Notes: a model not told the origin generated them from the letters alone. Shown: positions 42,666-52,635, numbered from the stretch's first letter. The stretch is DNA of 64,000 nucleotides from Hyphomicrobiales bacterium (GCA_021775755.1 JAJFHE010000050.1:248001-312000), one strand, 5' to 3'. Translations and numbers: made by a program.

Positions 42666-43283
42666 TTACGGACCCGACCAGTCGATTTCGCACAGTTCGG
42701 CGCTCAGACCCTTGAAGTCCCAGTTGCGGCCAAAGGCGCGGAACTTCGACCGGTTGGCGCGCGCCACGGTCACTTCATCGGAAATCCAGTACTGGGTGTT
42801 CTTGATGACAACGGGCTCGCCCGCCTTCTTGCCTGGAATCGGCTGGATTTCGCCATCGATCAGCTTCGGCACCTTGAGGCGGCGGATGTCGCCATCGATG
42901 TCGTAGGTCACCTTTTCCTGGAAGACGCCGACGAACTTGCCGACGAGGATGCTGAAAAGGTGCGTCGTTCCCTTGGCGCGGCCGGACAGGATCTTGGTGA
43001 GGGCGCGAAGCTGGTAGGCGTCGGCGCGCTCGTCGACATAGGCACCCACCGTCCAGTTGCCACGGCTCATCAGACTCGGGATCTCGATCATCAGCGCAAT
43101 GTTGATATCGGAGAGGTCAAGATCCCCGTAATTGCCTTTCTCGATTCGGATACCGCCCCACGTCTGGCAATGGCCTTCGGTCGGGGGATGCTGGCCGAGC
43201 GAGATCACGCACGGGCAAAAGACCTGACAGCTGCAGCTGAGGATCAGTTCGCCTTTCATTTTCCATGGTTCTATAGCGGCCAT
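42666..43283 (-). CDS. DUF1326 domain protein
   Basis: 205 residues. It starts MAAIEPWKMKGELILSCSCQVFCPCVISLG, with four Cys (CSCQVFCPC) that could bind a metal, and shows the DUF1326 pattern GNYGDLDLSDINIALMI and YVDERADAYQLRALTKILSG. Function unknown. It lies 11 bases after the DUF2182 gene on the same strand, a pairing seen often in alphaproteobacteria, and presumably forms an operon with it. Confidence 0.88.
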   Translation of the reverse strand: MAAIEPWKMKGELILSCSCQVFCPCVISLGQHPPTEGHCQTWGGIRIEKGNYGDLDLSDINIALMIEIPSLMSRGNWTVGAYVDERADAYQLRALTKILSGRAKGTTHLFSILVGKFVGVFQEKVTYDIDGDIRRLKVPKLIDGEIQPIPGKKAGEPVVIKNTQYWISDEVTVARANRSKFRAFGRNWDFKGLSAELCEIDWSGP

Positions 43284-43294
43284 TGCCTACTCCC

Positions 43295-44221
43295 TCACTG
43301 AATACTCATTCCGACAATCAACACAATTCCATAGGCGATCAATACGCCGCCTGTTCCGCGTGTCACCCATCGCGGTCTGGCAACGACTTTTTCCAGTGCC
43401 ATAACGGCCGCGAGCGCAGCCATCCATATGATGTTCATCAACCCAACGGCAAACATGACCGACATCAACGCCCAACAACACATGACGCAGATCAGGCCCT
43501 GCCGGGCACCCATTTTATAGACACCGGCCACCTTGTCGCTCCAGTTTGCCATGAAGAATGGCAACGACGTGCGGCATTTAACAAGGCAGGCATGTTTCAT
43601 GGGCAAAAACTGATAGATACCGGCGATGATCATGACTGCCGCCGCGGCGGGGACGCTCGCCAGCATCAACCCGGGACTGAGAAGCGCAGCGCTAGCCATA
43701 AGCCACTGCCCTAGCGTGGCCACGATACAAAATACAAGCCAGACGGAAAGATATCCCGCCAGCAGCACGCCGGTCGGAACGATGTCCATGTCCTTGTGGC
43801 GCGCCGCAATGGCGATGTCCGAATAGGTCCAGATCATCGGTGCCGCCGTCGGCACCATCATGGCAAGCGTCATGGCAACCCACATGGCGAAGACAGCCGC
43901 AATGTCGTAGGCCGACCAGGCGGCACCTTCTCCGAGCGCGAACAGCGGCCCGCACAGTGAGCGTAACAAGTCGCGGGCCAGCGGGCTGAATTCGAAATGC
44001 TCGGCAACCAGATTAAACACGCCCATGCCGGGCCCTGCGTCCGACATGTCGAGAACCGGCAACAGCTGTGCGACCATCGCGCCGAGATAAAGCCAGCCGC
44101 TGAGAACCAGCAGTCCGACACCGGCAAACAGAATGGCGCGCGGATGCGCAAAAATACGCCCGAGCAGACCCGTTTCGTCGATGACGAGCGGTGTGTCAGC
44201 AATGCCGGAGCCATCACTCAT
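43295..44221 (-). CDS. DUF2182 integral membrane protein (predicted metal-binding)
   Basis: 308 residues with about seven hydrophobic helices. The DUF2182 signature is seen in MWVAMTLAMMVPTAAPMIWTYSD and in YQFLPMKHACLVKCRTSLPFFMANW, where His and two Cys could bind a metal. The family has been noted as a predicted metal-binding membrane group and usually sits beside DUF1326. It may pair with DUF1326 for metal uptake or insertion; this is inference. Confidence 0.88.
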   Translation of the reverse strand: MSDGSGIADTPLVIDETGLLGRIFAHPRAILFAGVGLLVLSGWLYLGAMVAQLLPVLDMSDAGPGMGVFNLVAEHFEFSPLARDLLRSLCGPLFALGEGAAWSAYDIAAVFAMWVAMTLAMMVPTAAPMIWTYSDIAIAARHKDMDIVPTGVLLAGYLSVWLVFCIVATLGQWLMASAALLSPGLMLASVPAAAAVMIIAGIYQFLPMKHACLVKCRTSLPFFMANWSDKVAGVYKMGARQGLICVMCCWALMSVMFAVGLMNIIWMAALAAVMALEKVVARPRWVTRGTGGVLIAYGIVLIVGMSIQ

Positions 44222-44312
44222 GGTGCGTGCAATTCGGTCCTCTTGAATGCCGATCTATGTTGCTGTTGCATAAAGCGCAAATCGGGCGCGCGGGCAAACA
44301 AAACATATTCAA

Positions 44313-45101
44313 CTAGTTACCGGTAAAATTGGGCTCGCGCTTCTCGAGAAATGCCTGCACACCTTCCCTGTAGTCATGGGTCTGGGAGGCCTCGCGCTGC
44401 AAGTCGCGCTCGAGGTTCAGTTGCGTGGCGATATCGTTTGTCGGGGCCTCGTGAATGGCCTTTTTGGTCAGCGCCAGTGCGCGTGTCGGCTGCGCCGCCA
44501 GATGCACGGCCATGGTCCGGGCTTCTTGCATCAGTTTATCGTCATCGCAGACCTGCCAGATGAGCCCCCAGGCCTCCGCCTTTTCCGCAGTAAGCGGCGT
44601 TGCCAGCATGGCCAGAGCTTTCGCACGCGCCTCTCCAAGCACCCGGGTCAGCGCGTACGTGCCACCGGCATCGGGTACGAGGCCGATTTTGCTGAAAGCC
44701 TGAATAAAATTTGCAGAGCGGGCCGCAAGGATGATGTCGCAGGCCAGAGCAATATTCGCGCCTGCCCCCGCCGCAACCCCGTTGACGGCACAGATGACCG
44801 GAAATGGCAGAGCCCTGAGCTTTAATGCGAGAGGGTTGAAGTTCTTCTCCAGGGTCTCACCGACATCGAATTCGGGTTTCAGTTCAAACGCCGGATCGCC
44901 GAGATCCTGGCCGGCACAGAACCCGCGCCCCTCGCCGGTCAGCAACAGGCAGCGCGTTTCACCCTTGTTTTCGATTTCTTCAATGGCGAACTTGATCTCC
45001 TGATGCATGGCCCACGTAAAGCTGTTCAGCTTCTTCGGCCGGTTGAGCGTCAGTGTGGTAACAGCACCGTCGTGTTCGAGACGGATGGTCTCGTAGTTCA
45101 T
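44313..45101 (-). CDS. PaaG-like enoyl-CoA hydratase/isomerase
   Basis: 262 residues. It begins MNYETIRLEHDGAVTTLTLNRPKKLNSF and carries CLLLTGEGRGFCAGQDLGDPAF and VICAVNGVAAGAGANIALACDIILAARSANFIQAFSKIGLVPDAGGTYAL, nearly the PaaG pattern (ring-epoxide isomerase of phenylacetate catabolism), including the FSKIGLVPD acidic Asp. No paaABCDE genes are nearby, so it may instead be a beta-oxidation isomerase. The start at 45101 is preferred over 45191, which adds 30 non-conserved residues. It is divergent from the UbiH-like gene. Confidence 0.87.
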   Translation of the reverse strand: MNYETIRLEHDGAVTTLTLNRPKKLNSFTWAMHQEIKFAIEEIENKGETRCLLLTGEGRGFCAGQDLGDPAFELKPEFDVGETLEKNFNPLALKLRALPFPVICAVNGVAAGAGANIALACDIILAARSANFIQAFSKIGLVPDAGGTYALTRVLGEARAKALAMLATPLTAEKAEAWGLIWQVCDDDKLMQEARTMAVHLAAQPTRALALTKKAIHEAPTNDIATQLNLERDLQREASQTHDYREGVQAFLEKREPNFTGN

Positions 45102-45276
45102 GTCGGATTGCCTTTTCGCGGTTGAGCGTCCGGTCACGTTCATGACCTGGGTCGAAACTAGCAGATAGACACACCCGCACAAGATGACCATGCGTCAACA
45201 CGCGGCTTGTTCCCGCGTGGATTTAGCTGTTTTGTCTGCTACAGCAAGAACCCGTTCGAACAACGAAAGCTCCGGC

Positions 45277-46512
45277 GTGGCGAAGGCGAGAACATACGAC
45301 GTAATCGTTGCAGGCGGCGGCCCGGCCGGATTCACTTCGGCACTCCTGCTTGCGCGCGCGGGTTTCAAAACCGCCTGCCTGGTTCAAGATGCCGGGCCGA
45401 AGGGGCGCAAGCGCGATGCCCGCACTACGGCTTTGATGCAGGGCGCAATTTCCCTGCTGTGCAATATTGAGGTCTGGCCGGAACTGGAAGCGAATGCCGA
45501 GCCCCTGCAGCGCCTCAAGCTGATTGACGATACGGACTGGGCTTTGAAGGCCCCGACGGTAGAGTTCGACGCCGCGGAACTTGGCGATGAACCCTTCGGG
45601 TGGAACATTCAAAATGATGATCTGAACCGGTCGTTACGGGCACGGGCAAAGGATCAAGTCCACCTGACAATCGTCGCTTCGGGAGCGCAACGTGTACGCC
45701 CGGCGGCCGGCGAGGTTGCCATTACCGATGACACCGGCCGGGATTACGTGGCGCCGCTCGTCATTGGCGCTGATGGCCGCAATTCAATCTGCCGGTCCGC
45801 CGCCGGCATCAAGACGATGGACTGGGACTATCCGCAGGCCGCCATCGCGTGCAGCTTCTCGCACACGCGCGAACACAATGACATGTCGATAGAGTTCCAT
45901 CGCGCCAACGGACCGATGACGCTCGTGCCCCTGCCCGGCCTGCGGTCAAGCCTCGTATGGGTCGACGCGCGCGACAGCGCCGCGGAGAATGCGGCACTTG
46001 CCGACAATGCGTTCTGTTCGCTTCTGACGCGGCGCACGAAAGGTCTGCTGGGCACGATCACGGAGGCGACCCCACGCCAGGTGTTCAATCTGGCAGGCAT
46101 GACGGCCCTCTCCTATGCCCGCAACCGGGTAGCGCTCGTTGGCGAGGCCGGCCACGTGCTGCCGCCGATCGGCGCACAGGGCCTAAATCTTGGACTGCGG
46201 GATGCGGCCCTGATCGCCGAGCTGGCGGAAGATGCGCGCGCCGGCGGTCTCGACATTGGCGGTTCCGGCGTTATGGAGGCGTTTGACCGAAAGCGCCGCG
46301 CCGACGTGACACCGCGCGCAGCCGTTGTCGACATGCTCAACCGCTCGCTTTATACGGGCCTGGCGCCACTGCACGGCTTGCGCGGCATGGGCTTGTTTAT
46401 GCTCGATAAAATCGGGCCGCTGCGCCGCCAGGTCATGAAGCACGGTATCGCGCCGGCCGGCGATCTGCCACGGATCATGCAAGGTGCCGCGACGCCGCCC
46501 GTTACATACTGA
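45277..46512 (+). CDS. UbiH/UbiF-family FAD-dependent hydroxylase
   Basis: 411 residues from a GTG at 45277. An ATG at 45184 would add 31 residues, and neither start has a strong ribosome site. The FAD-binding motif is DVIVAGGGPAGFTSALLLARAG, then VIGADGRNSICRSAAGI (DG motif) and NRVALVGEAGHVLPPIGAQGLNLGLRDAALIAELAEDA (GD-type motif). The latter matches ubiquinone hydroxylases that add oxygens to the quinone ring. It converges with the CaiB/BaiF gene by an 11-base overlap. Which ring position it hydroxylates is not clear. Confidence 0.85.
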   Translation: MAKARTYDVIVAGGGPAGFTSALLLARAGFKTACLVQDAGPKGRKRDARTTALMQGAISLLCNIEVWPELEANAEPLQRLKLIDDTDWALKAPTVEFDAAELGDEPFGWNIQNDDLNRSLRARAKDQVHLTIVASGAQRVRPAAGEVAITDDTGRDYVAPLVIGADGRNSICRSAAGIKTMDWDYPQAAIACSFSHTREHNDMSIEFHRANGPMTLVPLPGLRSSLVWVDARDSAAENAALADNAFCSLLTRRTKGLLGTITEATPRQVFNLAGMTALSYARNRVALVGEAGHVLPPIGAQGLNLGLRDAALIAELAEDARAGGLDIGGSGVMEAFDRKRRADVTPRAAVVDMLNRSLYTGLAPLHGLRGMGLFMLDKIGPLRRQVMKHGIAPAGDLPRIMQGAATPPVTY

Positions 46513-47644
46513 TTTTCTTTAGAATTTCGTCATTGTGAGCACCAACCGCTGGCGCGGATTTGGCGATGGTCGGACTTTCCCGGAACTGTGGAACGACACA
46601 CACGGACGTAGCGGGAATACTGTCGCCCTCCTCGTTCTCCAGAACGTAGTCGAACAACCCGCGCTCGAGGAAATGCGTGTCTGCCATCGCTTCCTGAAGG
46701 GTTCTTACAATGGAGCAGCAGCAGTCTTCGCGGTAGAACTTGCGCCGCCACTCGCCGGACGCACCGGCGGCAATGATCTCCCGGGCGGCTTTCAAGGTCG
46801 CGTCCGGATCCTTGCGGTCATCGCGCAGTTCCTCCGGCAGTTCGATGAGTTCGCAAAACCGTTCCCAGAATTTTTGTTCAATCGGTGCCGCGGCAACGAA
46901 GCGTCCGTCCTTGGTGGGATAGATGTGGTAGCGCGCCGTTCCGCCGGTCACGAGTTCACCACCGCTATCGGGCCATTGCCCCGTCACAAGACCCTGGCCG
47001 ATGGCCCAGGTCATGAACATGAACAGATTATCGGTCATCGCGATGTCGAGATGCGTGCCCGCACCGGTACGTTCACGCTGCAGGAGCGCCAGCAGAATGT
47101 TGACAATGGCCGGGTAAGATCCGGCGGCGATGTCGGCGACGAGTGCCGGGGGCACGACGGGTTTATCCGCCGGCCCCATGGAAAGGGACAGCAGTCCGGT
47201 GTCTCCAATGTAGTTGAGGTCGTGCCCTGCGACATCGGCTTTCGGTCCGGTTGCACCGTAGCCGGTGATCGAGCAATAGACGATCTTCGGGTTGATCCGG
47301 GCGACAGAGTCATAGCCCAGGCCAAGCCGTTCCATGACGCCGGGCCGGAACTGCTCGATAAGGACATCGGCTTCCTGGATCAGGGGTTCGAGGATCTTGA
47401 GCGACCGGCGCTCCTTGAGATCCAGCGCCAGGCTCTTCTTGCCACGGTTGAGCATCGCGAAACCGACCGCCTCGCGGCCCCATTTCGGCTCGAAGTGGCG
47501 CATGTCCTCGCCGGTCCCCGGGCGCTCGATCTTCAGCACATCGGCTCCTGCTTCCGCCAACACCAGGGCTGCCATGGGTCCGGGGAGCAATGTTGTGAAG
47601 TCGAGAACCTTTACACCGCTGAGCGGGAGAGTTGTCTGTGTCAT
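46502..47644 (-). CDS. CaiB/BaiF family CoA-transferase (alpha-methylacyl-CoA racemase-like)
   Basis: 380 residues, class III CoA-transferase family. It begins LPLSGVKVLDFTTLLPGPMAALVLAEAGADVLKIERPGTGEDMRH and includes LNRGKKSLALDLKERR and VLIEQFRPGVMERLGLGYD. AGHDLNYIGDTGLL and VADIAAGSYPAI contain His and Asp residues at positions used by alpha-methylacyl-CoA racemases, so racemisation is as likely as CoA transfer. The C-terminal quarter is rich in Cys (CCCSIV). It lies between the UbiH-like gene and the auxin-efflux carrier gene. Confidence 0.88.
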   Translation of the reverse strand: MTQTTLPLSGVKVLDFTTLLPGPMAALVLAEAGADVLKIERPGTGEDMRHFEPKWGREAVGFAMLNRGKKSLALDLKERRSLKILEPLIQEADVLIEQFRPGVMERLGLGYDSVARINPKIVYCSITGYGATGPKADVAGHDLNYIGDTGLLSLSMGPADKPVVPPALVADIAAGSYPAIVNILLALLQRERTGAGTHLDIAMTDNLFMFMTWAIGQGLVTGQWPDSGGELVTGGTARYHIYPTKDGRFVAAAPIEQKFWERFCELIELPEELRDDRKDPDATLKAAREIIAAGASGEWRRKFYREDCCCSIVRTLQEAMADTHFLERGLFDYVLENEEGDSIPATSVCVVPQFRESPTIAKSAPAVGAHNDEILKKISM

Positions 47645-47737
47645 CGATCGAGGGGTTCCAATTGCGGCGCGCTGGGGTCTTTGAGTGAATTTATGCCATC
47701 GGCCGAGGGTTCAACGCCAGCTTATTGTCAGCACCCG

Positions 47738-48721
47738 TTATCGGAACAACGCCATAAGGTCGCCAATGTCGGTCGGCATCTGGCCCGCGTCGATGAGGAG
47801 CAGAATACCTGTCAGGGTGAACGCAGATATGAGAGAGGTGATAAGGACGCAACTCGACGCCCCTTCGACATAAGCATCATATTGGGTCGCAAGGATGAAA
47901 ACGTTGGTCGCCGTCGGCAGGGACGCCATCAGCACCGCGACCATCACCCACATCGGATCGATACCGCCGATGGCGCTCAGGATCGCCAGAACCAGAAGCG
48001 GATGCACGAACAACTTGCAACAGACGATAACCGGAAACTCCCGCCCTATTCCCTCGATACGCCGCAATGACAAGGTCACGCCGAGTGCGAATAGCGCGCA
48101 CGGTGCGGCGGCATTCGTCAAAAACCCCAGAAAACTTTCCAGCGGCGGCGGTATGGCAAGGGAAAACCCGGCGACTGTTGCGCCCGCAACGGCTGAGAGT
48201 ATGAACGGGTGCAGGAATATCGATTTGACGATATCGGCAGTCACCTCTCGAGGCGTCGACTGTTGCGCAGTACGGCTCAACACCGCAAACAGCGGCACGA
48301 GAACAAACTGAATAATGTTGTCCGCACAGAAGACAAGAATAGCCGGCACGGCCGCTTCCGGCCCGAACGCCGCCACCGCGAGGCCGAGGCCCATATACCC
48401 GACATTGCCATAACTCGCAGCGCCGGCATGAATGCCGGCGACAACTATCCGCGATGCGAACACAAGCAGTGAAAGGGCTGAAACGAGGAGAAAAACCAGA
48501 TAGGTGGCAAGCGATGTGCCAAGAATGAACGAGCCGTTGAGCAGCTGTTCGAAAGGCGCGCCTGCGATGGTCTGAAAAATCAACGACGGCAGCGCGAAGT
48601 ACCAGACCAGCGCATTCAACCATTGCAGACCGCTGGCATCGATCGCCAGCCATTTGGCGGCAAGAAACCCAAGCAATATGAGGCCGAAGAACGGCAGGGC
48701 GAGGTTGAGTACAACGTCCAC
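47738..48721 (-). CDS. AEC (auxin efflux carrier) family transporter
   Basis: 327 residues, ten hydrophobic segments in two halves. It begins MDVVLNLALPFFGLILLGFLAAKW and contains ALVWYFALPSLIFQ and ASYGNVGYMGLGLAVAAFG (the discontinuous helix) with a repeat of the form PILVFCADNIIQF; the second half has LGVTLSLRRIEG and ASLPTATNVFILATQYD. AEC proteins export small organic acids. It is upstream of the CoA-transferase gene on the same strand and divergent from the malyl-CoA lyase gene. Confidence 0.9.
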   Translation of the reverse strand: MDVVLNLALPFFGLILLGFLAAKWLAIDASGLQWLNALVWYFALPSLIFQTIAGAPFEQLLNGSFILGTSLATYLVFLLVSALSLLVFASRIVVAGIHAGAASYGNVGYMGLGLAVAAFGPEAAVPAILVFCADNIIQFVLVPLFAVLSRTAQQSTPREVTADIVKSIFLHPFILSAVAGATVAGFSLAIPPPLESFLGFLTNAAAPCALFALGVTLSLRRIEGIGREFPVIVCCKLFVHPLLVLAILSAIGGIDPMWVMVAVLMASLPTATNVFILATQYDAYVEGASSCVLITSLISAFTLTGILLLIDAGQMPTDIGDLMALFR

Positions 48722-48860
48722 GCGAAGGACTTTCGCTCTATGAATATGCCGCTGACTAGCGGCAAGATGACGGGTGCGTCAATAGCACTGCGCCGCCCCT
48801 ATTGCGCGCTTGCGGAGCCTGGCTTAAATCTCGCGGCCAGCAATCCAACTGGAAAACACG

Positions 48861-49907
48861 ATGTCACGACCGCCGTCACAGTTTTACAAAGCGCTTTCCA
48901 TCGGCGCCCCGGGCCCGTTCACTGAGTTGCCCGTACGGCTGGAACGCATGATCCATTTCATGCCGCCGCATATCGAGAAGATGCGGGCTAAAATCCCGGA
49001 CATCATTCCGAAAGTCGACGTCATATTGGGGAATCTCGAAGACGCAATCCCGGCTGATGCCAAGGAAGCGGCGCGCCAGGGCTTTATCGATCTTGCACGA
49101 GACAATGAATTCGGCGCAACGGCCCTTTGGACCCGCGTCAATGCCCTCAACAGCCCCTGGGCACTCGACGACATTGTTGAAATCGTTTCACAGGTTGGCG
49201 ACAAGCTTGACGTCGTCATGCTGCCGAAGGTGGAAGGCGCGTGGGACATCCACTACCTCGATCAGCTTCTTGCGCAACTTGAAGCGGCAAACGGATTGAG
49301 CCGTCCGATCCTAATTCACGCCATTCTGGAAACGGCCCAAGGCGTGAAGAACGTCGATGAGATAGCTGCAGCCAGCCCGCGCATGCACGGCATGAGCCTC
49401 GGCCCCGCGGATCTTGCGGCATCGCGTGGCATGAAAACAACGCGGGTCGGCGGCGGACACCCGGCCTATGGCGTCCTGGCCGATGCCGGAGAAGACGGCG
49501 CTGAACGGGCGTTCTATCAGCAGGATTTGTGGCATTACACGGTCGCGCGCATGGTCGATGCCTGCGCGACTCACGGCATCAAGGGGTTCTACGGACCGTT
49601 CGGCGATTTTTCCGACCCCGATGCGTGCGAAGCGCAGTTCCGCAATGCCTTTCTGCAGGGTTGTCTTGGCGCCTGGTCACTGCATCCAAGCCAGATCGAC
49701 ATTGCCAAGCGCGTGTTCAGCCCCGACGCCGATGAAGTGAAGTTCGCTCTTCGTATTCTCGAAGCCATGCCCGACGGCACGGGCGCCGTGATGATCGATG
49801 GCAAAATGCAGGACGATGCGACCTGGAAACAGGCCAAGGTCATTGTGGATCTGGCCCGTCTTGTGGCGCAGAAAGATCCCGATCTTGCCGAAGCTTATAG
49901 CCTGTAG
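48861..49907 (+). CDS. mcl1: L-malyl-CoA/beta-methylmalyl-CoA lyase
   Basis: 348 residues of the HpcH/HpaI-CitE TIM-barrel family. It begins [33 protein letters not shown] and has [91 protein letters not shown] and [14 protein letters not shown] (Glu and Asp Mg ligands). These match the Mcl1 enzymes of Rhodobacter and methylotrophs, which cleave malyl-CoA and methylmalyl-CoA to glyoxylate plus acyl-CoA in the ethylmalonyl-CoA pathway. The pathway's other genes are outside the window. Confidence 0.93.
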   Translation: MSRPPSQFYKALSIGAPGPFTELPVRLERMIHFMPPHIEKMRAKIPDIIPKVDVILGNLEDAIPADAKEAARQGFIDLARDNEFGATALWTRVNALNSPWALDDIVEIVSQVGDKLDVVMLPKVEGAWDIHYLDQLLAQLEAANGLSRPILIHAILETAQGVKNVDEIAAASPRMHGMSLGPADLAASRGMKTTRVGGGHPAYGVLADAGEDGAERAFYQQDLWHYTVARMVDACATHGIKGFYGPFGDFSDPDACEAQFRNAFLQGCLGAWSLHPSQIDIAKRVFSPDADEVKFALRILEAMPDGTGAVMIDGKMQDDATWKQAKVIVDLARLVAQKDPDLAEAYSL

Positions 49908-50022
49908 ACACGAGATCTTCGGCTAACCTTTAATGTTTGCGCGCTTTTTCCCGCTGTTCCGATTTGCTATGGTGAGTCTGCACGGGCTGAAATCGTAACC
50001 GTAGAGAGTACCGTTCACAGTC

Positions 50023-50355
50023 ATGACGGAAATCAACAGAGAAGCCAAATTCGGCATCGGTCAGGTCGTCAAGCACCGTTTCTTCGCGTTTCGCGGTGTC
50101 ATATTCGATGTGGATCCGACATTCGACAACACGGAAGAATGGTGGCTGTCGATACCTGAATCCGTTCGTCCCTCCAAGGACCAGCCCTACTACCATCTCT
50201 TCGCGGAAAACGAGGAGACGGAGTATATCGCCTATGTTTCGGAACAGAATCTCCTGGAAGACGATTCCGGTGAGCCCGTGCGCCATCCGCAAATATTCGA
50301 ACTATTCGACGAATACGAAGACGGGGTTTACCGGGTACGTTCGATCCTGAACTAG
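50023..50355 (+). CDS. hspQ: heat shock protein HspQ
   Basis: 110 residues, the expected length of HspQ. It has AKFGIGQVVKHRFFAFRGVIFDVDPTFDNTEEWWLSIPE and PYYHLFAENEETEYIAYVSEQNLLEDDSGEPVRHPQI, the family pattern. HspQ adjusts Lon protease activity and binds hemimethylated DNA. It is a single gene 115 bases after the malyl-CoA lyase gene and has no clear sigma-32 promoter that I can see. Confidence 0.95.
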   Translation: MTEINREAKFGIGQVVKHRFFAFRGVIFDVDPTFDNTEEWWLSIPESVRPSKDQPYYHLFAENEETEYIAYVSEQNLLEDDSGEPVRHPQIFELFDEYEDGVYRVRSILN

Positions 50356-50445
50356 CGCGAAGCGGACCATTGGCGCCTGCGGCAGGCTTACATCCGGCGT
50401 CATCACACGGTGCAGTAAGGCCGCCCGATACGGATCGGAAGACGA

Positions 50446-50907
50446 ATGAGTAGTCCATCAGCACCGGCGGCAAGTGCATCGCGAAAGCTGCTTCAGGCCG
50501 GTACCGACCTCGGCGTTTCCGATTGGCTCACCATTGATGCGGACATGAACCAGGCATTTGCGGATGTCACCCGCGATCCGGTGCCGATGCAAATCGATGG
50601 CCGAAGCTATGTGCACGGGTTTTTGACACTATCCATGCTCACCGACCTGTTTGCCAGCGCATTGCGGATAGAAGGCGGCGGCAATGCAATGCAGGAAGGC
50701 TACCTGCTCAATTATGGCTTCAACCGGATGCGGCTGATCGAACCGGTTCCTTTGGGCGCCCGCATCAGAGGGCATTTCCGAACCGCCGACAGCGGCATTT
50801 CGGAGCGCGGCGCCGTTACCGTCATTCCCGTAGACGTGCAGGTCGAAATTGAAGGAAACGAACGCCCGGCACTCGTGGGAGAGTGGCTGGCCGCATGGCG
50901 CAGGTAG
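50446..50907 (+). CDS. MaoC-like hot-dog domain protein with altered active-site motif
   Basis: 153 residues of hot-dog fold. In active R-specific hydratases a catalytic Asp and His stand in a GDxNPxHxD-like motif. Here the equivalent is TRDPVPMQID, with the Asp kept and Gln in place of His, and the connecting helix is shorter before VHGFLTLSMLTDLFAS. The C-terminal half is intact (NYGFNRMRLIEPVPLGARIRGHF). It may therefore be inactive, or use another residue. It lies 91 bases after hspQ and 103 bases before the ligase gene, which points to acyl-CoA use. Confidence 0.75.
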   Translation: MSSPSAPAASASRKLLQAGTDLGVSDWLTIDADMNQAFADVTRDPVPMQIDGRSYVHGFLTLSMLTDLFASALRIEGGGNAMQEGYLLNYGFNRMRLIEPVPLGARIRGHFRTADSGISERGAVTVIPVDVQVEIEGNERPALVGEWLAAWRR

Positions 50908-51009
50908 ACGCCCGCGACACAGCGGCCTTCTGTGCGACCGGGGGCACCTAAGCTCTATGGACGTTGTGCTACCGTGATCTCGAACTCTGGATGATCAACG
51001 GACACCTGC

Positions 51010-52635
51010 ATGAGCAAGAGTACAATCCACCCTGCCGACGATGACCTGAACGCAAAACTGCCACACACCATTCCGCAGATGCTTCGCGACCGCGTTAGTG
51101 AAACGCCTGACCGCGATGCCTTTGTGTTTTTCGATGACGGGGTCACGGTCACATACGCGGAGCTCGATGAACAAGTGAGGCGCGTGGCGGGCGGGCTGTT
51201 GGAGATGGGCGTTCGCAAGGGCACGCACGTTGCCATGATGCTTCCCAACGTCATTGAGTTTCCCGTCACGTGGCTTGCGATAGCCTGGATCGGCGCGGTC
51301 TCCATTCAGCTCAATCCGAAGTTTACGGGCGGAGAGCTCGACTATGCGCTGAACGATGCGGATGTCGATTTTCTGGTGATTGACGAGACCTGTGTTCCCT
51401 CGCTCAACGCCATGGAACAGCGCATGGAGCGGCTTCCGGACGTCAATATCATTGTCCGCGGTGGAGAACCCTCGTGCGATGCCCATACCAGGTGGAGTAA
51501 ATTGCTGAACGCCGCCGCCCTTCCACAAGAGCCGCGCGCCGAAGTGTCGGCCCACGATGTGATGTCGATCCTGTTCACGTCCGGCACCACGGGGTTCCCC
51601 AAAGGCTGCATGCTCGACCACAGGTACTGGCTGCAGCTTTGTGCCAGCGCTGTTTTCTGTCAGGGCGGGCACAAACCGCGCAACGTCCTGGTTTATGAAC
51701 CCATGTTCTACATCCAGGGCAATGGTATTTTCCTGGGCGCCCTGCTTTCCAATGCAACCGTGTACTGCCCCGGACAGCCAAGCGTTTCGAAATTCCTGCC
51801 GTGGGTGCAACGCTATTCGATCGACTACTGCGCCTTCCCCGTTCCCGCCGTGCACGTGATGGACGAATACCCGCCGGAGATGGGGGAAAGCCTGAAATGG
51901 GTGCACGCCTGGTACTTCCACGGCGACTGGCTGGAACGGGTGGAACAACGGTTTGGCGTTGTTGGCCGGGACTCCTACGCGATGACGGAGAATGGATTTT
52001 GTCTCTATGTGCCGGTGGACCGGCCCGATCTGGCGGCGAGCGGCTCGGTCGGCGTCCCCGCACCGTGGAGGGAAATCCGCATCGTCGATGACAACGGCGA
52101 AGACGTACCAGACGGTGAAGTCGGCGAGGCCTGGACTGCGGGACCTGGCCACATGCACGGCTATTACCGCAAGACCGCCGCCAATCGCGAGAGCTTCCGT
52201 GGCCGGTGGTTTCGGACCGGCGATCTCATGCGCCGAGACGCAGACGGCGGCTACTACCTTGTGGGTCGCATGAAGGACATGATCAAGCGCTCCGGCGAAA
52301 ACATCTCCGCGGCAGAAGTGGAGGATTGCCTGTGCAAGCTCGACGGCGTGGCAATGGCGGCAGTAGTCCCAGTGCCCGACCCTGCACGCGGCGAAGAGGT
52401 AAAGGCCTACGTGCAACTGACTGCCGAGTTAACCCTCAAGGAAATTACACCACAGGACATCTTCGCCCATTGCACCGAACATCTGGCCGGTTTCAAGATC
52501 CCCCGGTATCTCGGATACACCGAGACGTTCCCGTTGACCGCGAGTAACGACAAGGTTGCGAAAACGCAACTTGTCGAGGGTAAAGAGGACCTCAGGCTCG
52601 GTGCATACGATCGGGTGGATCGAATATGGCGTTAA
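51010..52635 (+). CDS. AMP-dependent acyl-CoA ligase (CaiC-like)
   Basis: 541 residues of the ANL superfamily. SILFTSGTTGFPKGCMLDHRYW is the phosphate-binding motif, RDSYAMTEN the adenine motif, then WFRTGDLMRRDADGGYYLVGRMKDMIKRSGENISAAEVEDCL and the terminal catalytic Lys in ASNDKVAKTQLVEG. The order and MLPNVIEFPVTWLAIAWIG resemble crotonobetaine/carnitine-CoA ligases and related medium-chain enzymes. Substrate undetermined. It is preceded by the MaoC-like gene on the same strand and converges with the next ligase gene. Confidence 0.88.
   Translation: MSKSTIHPADDDLNAKLPHTIPQMLRDRVSETPDRDAFVFFDDGVTVTYAELDEQVRRVAGGLLEMGVRKGTHVAMMLPNVIEFPVTWLAIAWIGAVSIQLNPKFTGGELDYALNDADVDFLVIDETCVPSLNAMEQRMERLPDVNIIVRGGEPSCDAHTRWSKLLNAAALPQEPRAEVSAHDVMSILFTSGTTGFPKGCMLDHRYWLQLCASAVFCQGGHKPRNVLVYEPMFYIQGNGIFLGALLSNATVYCPGQPSVSKFLPWVQRYSIDYCAFPVPAVHVMDEYPPEMGESLKWVHAWYFHGDWLERVEQRFGVVGRDSYAMTENGFCLYVPVDRPDLAASGSVGVPAPWREIRIVDDNGEDVPDGEVGEAWTAGPGHMHGYYRKTAANRESFRGRWFRTGDLMRRDADGGYYLVGRMKDMIKRSGENISAAEVEDCLCKLDGVAMAAVVPVPDPARGEEVKAYVQLTAELTLKEITPQDIFAHCTEHLAGFKIPRYLGYTETFPLTASNDKVAKTQLVEGKEDLRLGAYDRVDRIWR

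Noticed and set aside
46535-48070. 511-codon plus-strand open frame antisense to the CoA-transferase and transporter genes
   Set aside because: It runs across two real minus-strand genes, has no family-like motifs and follows their codon periodicity; it is a GC-rich shadow.
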